A DNA stretch of 64,000 bases from an uncultured Veillonella sp. (GTDB taxonomy: Bacteria; Bacillota; Negativicutes; Veillonellales; Veillonellaceae). The translations under genes were made by a program, and so were the position numbers. The DNA is taken from contig UQVF01000001.1 in the NCBI GenBank assembly GCA_900544365.1, forward strand, positions 1 to 64,000, given 5' to 3'. Shown here piece after piece: positions 58,196 through 64,000 of this stretch (positions are counted from its first letter, which is position 1; every line of letters starts with the position of its first letter). A model generated the notes under the pieces. That model was not told the DNA's origin, did not search any database, and saw nothing but the letters and a program-made list of their open reading frames with translations.

Positions 58196-59533
58196 ATGCG
58201 AATTGATGGTCGTGGTTTAAAAGAAATACGCCCTGTGAAGATCACTAGGCATTACACAGCCTATGCAGAGGGATCTGTACTAATTGAATGTGGCAATACA
58301 AAAGTGCTTTGTACGGCTAGTGTTGAGGATCGTGTTCCCCGCTTTTTGAAAGGCACTGGTACAGGTTGGGTGACAGCGGAATATTCCTTGTTGCCACGAG
58401 CCACACATACGCGTGTACCTAGAGAAGCAGCTAAAGGTAAACAGACAGGTCGTACCGTAGAAATTCAACGCTTGATTGGCCGTGCCTTGCGAGCTGTTGT
58501 AGACCTAGAAGCTCTAGGGGAAGTATCGATTACGGTAGACTGTGATGTACTACAAGCTGATGGTGGTACTCGTACTGCCTCGATTACAGGTGCTTTTGTA
58601 GCATTAGTTGATGCCATTTACTCTATCTATGATGGATATGGTAAATTCCCTGTAACAGACTATTTAGCAGCTATTTCTATGGGCATAGGTGAAGATGGTC
58701 CTATGCTAGACTTGTGCTATGAAGAAGATAGCGCAGCTGTTGTGGATATGAATGTGGTCTGTACCGGCAAAGGCCAATTAGTAGAAGTGCAAGGTACAGG
58801 TGAACATGGGACTTTCACGAGAGAAGAATTGAATAGCTTATTAGATTTAGGCGAAGCTGGTACAAAACAATTGATGCAAGCACAGCGTGAAGCATTAGGC
58901 GAAATTGGTAACATGGTGGGTCATGAAAATGCACCCAAAGCAGTGGTACTAGCCACACGGAATAAAGGGAAAATTCGTGAGTTTACCGCAGCTTTTGAAG
59001 AATTAGGCTTTGAAGTGCGCACAATAGATGATGTGGTGGATATTGATGAGCCAGAAGAAATTGGCACTACTTTTATGGAAAATGCAGAATTGAAAGCTTT
59101 ATACTATGCAGAGGCTTGTGGTCTCCCATGCGTGGCTGATGATTCTGGGTTGGAAGTAGATGCCCTAGGTGGGGCGCCGGGTGTGTATTCCGCGCGTTAT
59201 GCTGGCTTGCATCGCAGTGATGAGGACAATAATCGTCGCTTAGTGGCAGAATTAGCTGATGTAACTCCATCGGATAGAACAGCACGTTATCAATGTGCTC
59301 TTGTATGGGCTACGCCAGATGGACAGTGTATTCGTGCAGCGGGAACCTGTGAAGGTCTTATCCAGTTAACACCGATGGGAAAAGGTGGATTCGGTTATGA
59401 TCCATACTTTTACATTCCAAAATTAAAAACGACAATTGCCAATATTTCTATGGAACAAAAGCAGGCCATCAGTCATCGAGGTAAGGCGCTACGGGCGTTA
59501 GTGGAGCAACTGCGACACACTATAATTAAGTAA
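58196..59533 (+). CDS. rph-rdgB: Fused ribonuclease PH and XTP/dITP diphosphatase (RdgB/HAM1)
   Basis: A 445-residue fusion of two enzymes often encoded side by side. Residues 1-240 are RNase PH, a 3'-5' phosphorolytic exoribonuclease that trims tRNA 3' ends ([47 protein letters not shown]). Residues about 249-445 are the house-cleaning pyrophosphatase that removes XTP, ITP and dITP ([53 protein letters not shown]). The linker is only about ten residues ([10 protein letters not shown]) with no internal stop or start signal. An ATG two codons earlier (58190) is too close to the ribosome binding site. Confidence 0.95.
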   Translation: MRIDGRGLKEIRPVKITRHYTAYAEGSVLIECGNTKVLCTASVEDRVPRFLKGTGTGWVTAEYSLLPRATHTRVPREAAKGKQTGRTVEIQRLIGRALRAVVDLEALGEVSITVDCDVLQADGGTRTASITGAFVALVDAIYSIYDGYGKFPVTDYLAAISMGIGEDGPMLDLCYEEDSAAVVDMNVVCTGKGQLVEVQGTGEHGTFTREELNSLLDLGEAGTKQLMQAQREALGEIGNMVGHENAPKAVVLATRNKGKIREFTAAFEELGFEVRTIDDVVDIDEPEEIGTTFMENAELKALYYAEACGLPCVADDSGLEVDALGGAPGVYSARYAGLHRSDEDNNRRLVAELADVTPSDRTARYQCALVWATPDGQCIRAAGTCEGLIQLTPMGKGGFGYDPYFYIPKLKTTIANISMEQKQAISHRGKALRALVEQLRHTIIK

Positions 59534-59567
59534 TTAATAATTAAAGTAAAAAAATATATCGAAAGTC

Positions 59568-59596
59568 TTGAATATATGGATTTAATTCGATATAAT
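59568..59596 (+). promoter_or_regulatory. Candidate promoter of speD
   Basis: TTGAAT (59568-59573) and TATAAT (59591-59596) with the optimal 17-bp spacer, 37 bp before the start codon. Confidence 0.65.
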
Positions 59597-59632
59597 AATG
59601 GTAGGTATTATAAGGAAGGCAGATATTAAGTT

Positions 59633-60421
59633 ATGGATACATCTGTAAAATCAAATAAAATGAAGCTCTATGGGTTTAACAATCTAACAAAAACCTTGAG
59701 TTTTAATATTTATGATATTTGTTATACGCGTACAGAAGAAGAAAAACGCCAATATATTGAATACATTGACGAAGTTTACAATGCACAGCGCTTGACTGAT
59801 ATTTTAACAGAGGTTTCACATATTATCGGAGCCAATGTGCTGAATGTGGCAAAGCAAGACTATGATCCACAAGGGGCAAGCGTAACGATTCTGATTTCGG
59901 AAGAACCGGTTGATAAAGTAGACAAAGATGATGTGGTAATGCATCTCGATAAATCTCACTTGACGGTTCATACTTATCCTGAAAGTCATCCAGATAATGG
60001 GGTAAGTACATTCCGTGCAGATATAGACGTGTCCACTTGCGGTCAAATTTCTCCGCTAAACGCATTGAACTATCTTATTGATAGCTTTGATTCTGACATC
60101 ATTAGTTTAGATTACAGAGTGCGTGGTTTCACTCGTGATATTCATGGTAAAAAATTATTTATGGATCATCGAATGAATTCTATTCAAAACTACATTAACT
60201 CAAAAACTCGTAATCTTTACAATATGATCGATGTGAATGTGTATCAAGAAAATATTTTCCATACCAAAATGATGCTGAAAGAGTACGACATTAATAATTA
60301 TTTGTTTGGTATTACCGAAGAAGACTTGACGCTGAAAGAGCGTAAACAAATTAACCAACAACTCAAACAAGAGATGGCGGAAATATTCTACGGTAGAAAT
60401 TTACCATCATTGAAAATCTAG
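59633..60421 (+). CDS. speD: S-adenosylmethionine decarboxylase proenzyme, E. coli (class 1A) type
   Basis: A 262-residue pyruvoyl enzyme that supplies the aminopropyl donor for spermidine synthesis. It resembles E. coli SpeD over nearly the whole length ([65 protein letters not shown]). The self-cleavage site is Lys107-Ser108 ([15 protein letters not shown]), with Cys136 in STCGQISPL. The ribosome binding site (AAGGAAGG) is rather distant from the ATG (about 14 nt). Spermidine synthase (speE) is not in the window. This long form is unlike the short SpeH type usual in Firmicutes. Confidence 0.95.
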   Translation: MDTSVKSNKMKLYGFNNLTKTLSFNIYDICYTRTEEEKRQYIEYIDEVYNAQRLTDILTEVSHIIGANVLNVAKQDYDPQGASVTILISEEPVDKVDKDDVVMHLDKSHLTVHTYPESHPDNGVSTFRADIDVSTCGQISPLNALNYLIDSFDSDIISLDYRVRGFTRDIHGKKLFMDHRMNSIQNYINSKTRNLYNMIDVNVYQENIFHTKMMLKEYDINNYLFGITEEDLTLKERKQINQQLKQEMAEIFYGRNLPSLKI

Positions 60422-60432
60422 GAGGTTTTCCC

Positions 60433-61620
60433 ATGGACGTAAAACAAGAGGCGATTCAAAAACGCTTGGAACTAAAAGGTTTCTTGCAGACTGGAACAAA
60501 ATACGAATTAAAAGATGCTCATGATTTGACAGTAGCTTACACTCCAGGTGTAGCTGAGCCATGCCTTCACATCAAAGAAGATGAAGACAAATCCTTCGAC
60601 TTAACATGTCGTTCTAATATGGTAGCCGTTGTATCTGACGGTACTCGTGTATTGGGATTAGGTGATATCGGAGCAGCTGCTGCGATTCCAGTAATGGAAG
60701 GTAAATCCTTATTGTTCAAACGTTTTGGTAATGTAGACTGCATTCCTTTGGTTATCGATACAAAAGACCCAGATGTGTTAATTAACACTGTTAAATTAGT
60801 ACAAAAAAACTTCGCTGGCATTAACTTAGAAGATATTTCTTCCCCTAAATGCTACGAAATCGAAAATCGCTTGAAAAAAGAATTGGAAATCCCTGTGTTC
60901 CATGATGATCAACATGGTACAGCGATCGCTTGCTTGGCAGGCGTAAAAGCAGCGCTTCGCTTTGTGAAAAAAGACTTGTCCAAAGTAAAAATTGTTGTCA
61001 ATGGTGCAGGTGCAGCGGGGGCTAACATCGCTCGTCTATTGTACTTGGCAGGTGCTCGTGATATTACATTAATGGTAAGCTCTGGTGTGTTAAATAAAGA
61101 CTATAAACGTCTTGATTCCTTACAAGCTGAGTTAATCAAAATATTAGGTCAAGAAACAAAAACTGGTAACTTGGCTGAGATTGCAAAAGGCGCTGACGTA
61201 TTGTTAGGTGTATCTGCAGCGGGTGCTTTTACAAAAGAAATTTTAGAAAGCTTAGCTGATGATGCCATTGTATTTGCGATGGCTAATCCAGTTCCAGAAG
61301 TGATGTACGAAGAAGCGAAAGCAGCAGGCGTGCGTGTTATGGGTACAGGTCGTAGTGATGCGCCTAACCAAATCAATAATGTGAACGTATTCCCTGGTAT
61401 TTTCCGTGGTGCTATCGACGTACAAGCGCGTGAAATTAATGATGAAATGAAATTGGCAGCCGCTGAGGCTCTAGCAGCTCTTGTAACAGATGAAGAATTA
61501 GCAGAAGACTATGTAGTAGCGAATGCATTCGACAAACGTGTTCCATTGGCGGTAGCAAAAGCAGTAGCTGAAACAGCAATCAAAACTGGTGTAGCTCGTA
61601 AAACAGAAGTCCCTTATTAA
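60433..61620 (+). CDS. NAD(P)-dependent malic enzyme, short form
   Basis: Oxidatively decarboxylates malate to pyruvate. The 395-residue protein has the malic N-terminal domain (VAYTPGVAEPCLHI; DGTRVLGLGDIG; FHDDQHGTAI with metal ligands) and a Rossmann domain (VVNGAGAAGANIARLL). The 395-residue length fits the short bacterial forms without a phosphotransacetylase domain. Cofactor preference cannot be read with certainty. In a lactate/malate fermenter it is a central enzyme. It lies 11 bp after speD and is followed by a strong terminator. Confidence 0.95.
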   Translation: MDVKQEAIQKRLELKGFLQTGTKYELKDAHDLTVAYTPGVAEPCLHIKEDEDKSFDLTCRSNMVAVVSDGTRVLGLGDIGAAAAIPVMEGKSLLFKRFGNVDCIPLVIDTKDPDVLINTVKLVQKNFAGINLEDISSPKCYEIENRLKKELEIPVFHDDQHGTAIACLAGVKAALRFVKKDLSKVKIVVNGAGAAGANIARLLYLAGARDITLMVSSGVLNKDYKRLDSLQAELIKILGQETKTGNLAEIAKGADVLLGVSAAGAFTKEILESLADDAIVFAMANPVPEVMYEEAKAAGVRVMGTGRSDAPNQINNVNVFPGIFRGAIDVQAREINDEMKLAAAEALAALVTDEELAEDYVVANAFDKRVPLAVAKAVAETAIKTGVARKTEVPY

Positions 61621-61641
61621 GATATAGGACGCTTATATACT

Positions 61642-61687
61642 ATAGAGGTAGGTTGAAGTGTAGACTCAACCTACCTCTATCTTTTTT
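61642..61687 (+). terminator. Terminator of the malic enzyme gene
   Basis: A 15-bp perfect stem (ATAGAGGTAGGTTGA, 61642-61656, with 61666-61680) with a 9-nt loop and CTTTTTT. Confidence 0.93.
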
Positions 61688-61710
61688 AGAGTAGGCTGTG
61701 AAAAATGTCA

Positions 61711-61746
61711 CCTAACAAAAAATTAGAAAGCCTAAAAAATATTTAG
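61711..61746 (+). promoter_or_regulatory. Upstream pair of CTAA-N7-TTAG operator-like boxes
   Basis: CCTAACAAAAAATTAG (61711-61726) and CCTAAAAAATATTTAG (61731-61746) are exactly 20 bp apart, i.e. about two helical turns, and lie directly upstream of the -35 box. Confidence 0.8.
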
Positions 61747-61754
61747 AAAAAGTA

Positions 61755-61783
61755 TTGAATTATAGTTATGACAGTGCTATAAT
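61755..61783 (+). promoter_or_regulatory. Promoter of the diaminopropionate operon
   Basis: TTGAAT (61755-61760), a 17-bp spacer and TATAAT (61778-61783), flanked on both sides by paired operator-like boxes. Confidence 0.75.
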
Positions 61784-61792
61784 AAAGGCATA

Positions 61793-61828
61793 CCTAATAA
61801 ATTGTTAGATAGCCTAAATAATAGTTAG
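61793..61828 (+). promoter_or_regulatory. Downstream pair of CTAA-N7-TTAG operator-like boxes
   Basis: CCTAATAAATTGTTAG (61793-61808) and CCTAAATAATAGTTAG (61813-61828) are again exactly 20 bp apart. The first starts at about the transcription start; the second overlaps the ribosome binding site (TTAGGAG) of the regulator gene. Confidence 0.8.
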
Positions 61829-61837
61829 GAGACAATT

Positions 61838-62509
61838 ATGAAATTAGAACAATTAAAGGTAATTGCGCATGGTATTGCGACACAATTTGGAGCTTCATGT
61901 GAAGTGTTGATCCACGACGTGCAAATAGAAACATTAGAGAGTTCTATTGTGTATATTGAGCACGGAGATATTTCTAACCGAAATGTAGGTGATGGCGCCT
62001 CGCATGCAGTACTAGATGCGATACGAAATGACGATGGTAAGTGTCAGGGTAAGGAAGCTTATCTTACACGCACCAAAGGTGGAAGAGTTCTTCGATCGAC
62101 GACAATGTACATACGTGATGATAATGATAAACTGCAGTATCTATTATGTATTAACTATGATATTACTGATTTTATTACATTACAAAATTCATTAGATCGA
62201 ATTATTACATCCAGCAATCGTGCTTGGGAAACAAAGAGTGAGAAAATTGTTACATCTGTTAGCGATTTGTTGAGCGATATGTTATCTCAAGCTGAAAAAG
62301 TAGTAGGGCGACCAGCACATTTAATGAATAAGAATGAGCGCCTGGAAGCAATACGGTATTTATATTGTCAGGGCGCTTTTTTGATTTCAAAAGCTTCTGA
62401 CAAAATTTCAGAGTATTTTAACGTTTCCAAATTTACATTATATAACGACCTTAATCAAGTGAAAGAAGAGGAGGAGTTACATGGAACGGATTCAATGGGT
62501 AAAAAATAA
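61838..62509 (+). CDS. YheO/DauR-like transcriptional regulator (PAS plus HTH)
   Basis: A 223-residue regulator. The N-terminal YheO-like PAS domain (about 5-115; GASCEVLIHDV, YLTRTKGGRVLRSTTMYIRDDNDKL) is followed by a C-terminal HTH_22-type domain (about 165-213; GAFLISKASDKISEYFNVSKFTLYNDLNQV). DauR, a characterised member, represses D-arginine use. As first gene of the operon, with four operator-like boxes around its promoter, it probably controls its own operon in response to an amino-acid-like ligand. Its 3' end overlaps dpaL by 29 bp. Confidence 0.9.
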   Translation: MKLEQLKVIAHGIATQFGASCEVLIHDVQIETLESSIVYIEHGDISNRNVGDGASHAVLDAIRNDDGKCQGKEAYLTRTKGGRVLRSTTMYIRDDNDKLQYLLCINYDITDFITLQNSLDRIITSSNRAWETKSEKIVTSVSDLLSDMLSQAEKVVGRPAHLMNKNERLEAIRYLYCQGAFLISKASDKISEYFNVSKFTLYNDLNQVKEEEELHGTDSMGKK

Positions 62510-63689
62510 TATGCCTGGGTCTGAGGACCTAAATACGCATATTATGAGTGTGCAAGCAAGTGAAGGTGTGCGTGAATTTCATAGAAGTTTTCCGCAATAT
62601 GAAGAAACACCATTAACTGAATTACCACGTATGGCGGAGCATTTAGGCTTAAGCAGATTGTTTATCAAAGATGAGTCCTATCGTTTTGGATTAAATGCTT
62701 TCAAAGTATTGGGTGGATCCTATGCGATTGCTAAATTCGTGGCACAAGAATTAGGTAAAGAAGTATCCGAGTTACCATACTCTGTATTAACATCTAAAGA
62801 ATTACGCGATGAATTTGGTCAAGCTACATTTTTCACAGCAACAGATGGTAATCACGGTCGTGGCGTAGCTTGGGCAGCTAATAAATTGGGCCAAAAATCT
62901 GTAGTATTCATGCCAAAAGGTTCTACAGAAACTCGTAAACAGAACATTGCAGCAGAAGGTGCAACAGTTACAATTGAAGAAATGAACTATGATGATTGCG
63001 TACGCTTAGCTACAGCAGAATCTAAAAAAGTAAACCACGGTGTGGTTATCCAAGATACAGCATGGGATGGTTATGAAGAAATTCCAGCATGGATTATGCA
63101 AGGCTATGGCACAATGGCATTGGAAGCTACTGAACAACTAGAAAAAGCAGGCGTGGATGTACCGACACATGTTATCGTTCAAGCTGGCGTTGGTTCCTTA
63201 GCCGGTGCTGTGACTGGTTATGTAGTAAATCGCTATAAAGATGCTCCTGTAAAACCAAAAATCGTTGTTGTAGAAGCTTCTGCAGCAGATTGCTTATACA
63301 AAGGTGCTAAAGCAGGTGATGGAGATTTACGTATTGTTGGCGGTGATTTACAAACTATCATGGCAGGGTTAGCTTGCGGTGAACCAAATACAATTTCTTG
63401 GGACATCTTAAAAAATCACGTGGATGTATTCGTATCCGCTCCAGATTGGGTAGCATCCTTAGGTATGCGTATGAGTGCAGCTCCTATTAAAGGTGATGCA
63501 AGCATTATATCTGGGGAATCCGGTGCTGTTCCGTTTGGTTTAGTAGCCGCAGCTATGACAATGGATGAATATAAAGACTTACGTGAAGACTTAGGCCTTA
63601 CAAAAGATTCTAAAGTTCTTTGCTTCTCCACAGAGGGGGACACAGATCCAACACGTTATCAAGAAATCGTATGGCAAGGAAAATTTTAG
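62481..63689 (+). CDS. dpaL: 2,3-diaminopropionate ammonia-lyase
   Basis: A 402-residue fold-type II PLP enzyme that converts 2,3-diaminopropionate to pyruvate and ammonia (E. coli YgeX family). The PLP Lys75 lies in FGLNAFKVLGGSYA, TDGNHGRGVAWAA is the phosphate/substrate loop, and QAGVGSLAGAV is the Gly-rich PLP-phosphate loop. GAGGAGG lies 6-7 nt before the ATG, inside the regulator gene, so translation is coupled. It is followed 75 bp later by a YgeY-type hydrolase, as in the E. coli ygeX-ygeY arrangement. Confidence 0.96.
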   Translation: MERIQWVKNNMPGSEDLNTHIMSVQASEGVREFHRSFPQYEETPLTELPRMAEHLGLSRLFIKDESYRFGLNAFKVLGGSYAIAKFVAQELGKEVSELPYSVLTSKELRDEFGQATFFTATDGNHGRGVAWAANKLGQKSVVFMPKGSTETRKQNIAAEGATVTIEEMNYDDCVRLATAESKKVNHGVVIQDTAWDGYEEIPAWIMQGYGTMALEATEQLEKAGVDVPTHVIVQAGVGSLAGAVTGYVVNRYKDAPVKPKIVVVEASAADCLYKGAKAGDGDLRIVGGDLQTIMAGLACGEPNTISWDILKNHVDVFVSAPDWVASLGMRMSAAPIKGDASIISGESGAVPFGLVAAAMTMDEYKDLREDLGLTKDSKVLCFSTEGDTDPTRYQEIVWQGKF

Positions 63690-63764
63690 TATAAATAACT
63701 AGTCATATACAGTTAATTTTAACTTTAACGTATACGTATATGTGTATTTAAGGAGGAAAAAGGT

Positions 63765-64000
63765 ATGGATTTACAAGCAGTAAAAGAAGCAGCAAAAGCC
63801 TATGAACCAGCAATGACAAAATTTTTAAGAGAAATCGTTGCATTCCCTGGTGAAAGTGCGGAAGAAGAACAACACGTTCGCCGTATTGAAAAAGAAATGA
63901 AAGACTTAGGATTCGATGAAGTAGAAGTGGATCCTATGGGTAACATTCTAGGCTACATGGGAACTGGTAAAACATTGATTGCTTTTGACGGACATATTGA
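63765..64000 (+). CDS. ygeY: YgeY-type M20 family peptidase/deacetylase, partial
   Basis: The first 78 codons of a gene that runs off the window. The N-terminus (AMTKFLREIVAFPGESAEEEQ, VDPMGNILGYMGTG, IAFDGHI) is typical of M20/ArgE-DapE metallohydrolases, with the first metal-binding His in FDGHI. YgeY proteins accompany dpaL in diaminopropionate catabolic clusters, which supports this subtype. AAGGAGG lies 8-9 nt before the ATG. Confidence 0.85.
   Translation, partial: MDLQAVKEAAKAYEPAMTKFLREIVAFPGESAEEEQHVRRIEKEMKDLGFDEVEVDPMGNILGYMGTGKTLIAFDGHI

Overview
The window looks like a chromosomal segment of a low-GC, Gram-negative-type (diderm) Firmicute, most likely Veillonella or a close Negativicutes relative. 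This is inferred from gene content, because no database search was possible. A trimeric autotransporter with an outer-membrane anchor implies an outer membrane. The glmS self-cleaving ribozyme, the tig-clpP-clpX-lon-ysxC cluster and YitT, YycJ-like and RlmH proteins are Firmicute traits. Malic enzyme, a menaquinone prenyltransferase and a complete F-type ATP synthase fit an anaerobe that lives on organic acids.

Layout. 0-10 kb: a trimeric autotransporter with a collagen-like segment, a MetQ-type lipoprotein, MenA, nicotinate phosphoribosyltransferase, a tandem pair of related secreted proteins of unknown function, Ogt and RidA. 10-15.5 kb: a YitT membrane protein, phosphoglucomutase, and the envelope-sugar enzymes TagO/WecA-type transferase and WecB. 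15.7-22.5 kb: the ATP synthase operon atpZ-I-B-E-F-H-A-G-D-C, ending in a short epsilon subunit. 22.7-28.2 kb: an aminotransferase, a RuBisCO-like protein leading a run with a YycJ-like metallohydrolase and RlmH, then a tail-anchored coiled-coil protein and a CBS protein. 28.3-37.1 kb: the proteostasis cluster tig-clpP-clpX-lon followed by ysxC, a polyprenyl synthase, tatC and a PepSY protein. 37.2-41.3 kb: queC, trmB, a RodA/FtsW protein and a uracil/xanthine permease. 41.3-43.9 kb: tRNA-Ser and an MFS carrier set among palindromic repeats. 43.9-50.3 kb: UspA, a DUF2157/GDYXXLXY-type pair, an ArsR sensor, an AEC carrier and modABC. 50.6-53.8 kb: the glmS ribozyme with glmS, and trpS. 53.9-57.5 kb: two small membrane proteins, a nuclease/transposase remnant and a polar amino acid ABC transporter. 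58.2-64 kb: a fused RNase PH/RdgB, SpeD, malic enzyme, and a 2,3-diaminopropionate catabolic operon (YheO-like regulator, dpaL, start of a YgeY-type hydrolase) that runs off the end.

The most notable non-coding signals are: (1) four copies of CTAA-N7-TTAG in two pairs, 20 bp apart within each pair, bracketing the promoter of the diaminopropionate operon; (2) a perfect 16-bp palindrome filling the promoter spacer of the amino acid ABC operon; (3) a family of at least five interspersed hairpin elements with a conserved ACAAAC...GTTTGT core and outer stems that differ in sequence but remain paired, two of them inside much larger inverted repeats; and (4) the glmS ribozyme.

The most notable proteins are the RuBisCO-like protein with His in place of the metal-ligand Glu, the ATP synthase epsilon subunit without its C-terminal helices, the autotransporter with a coiled-coil tail after its membrane anchor, and a phosphoglucomutase with a Cys/His-rich insertion. 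Where Shine-Dalgarno spacing favoured an internal start codon over the longest open frame, the shorter start is given and explained.
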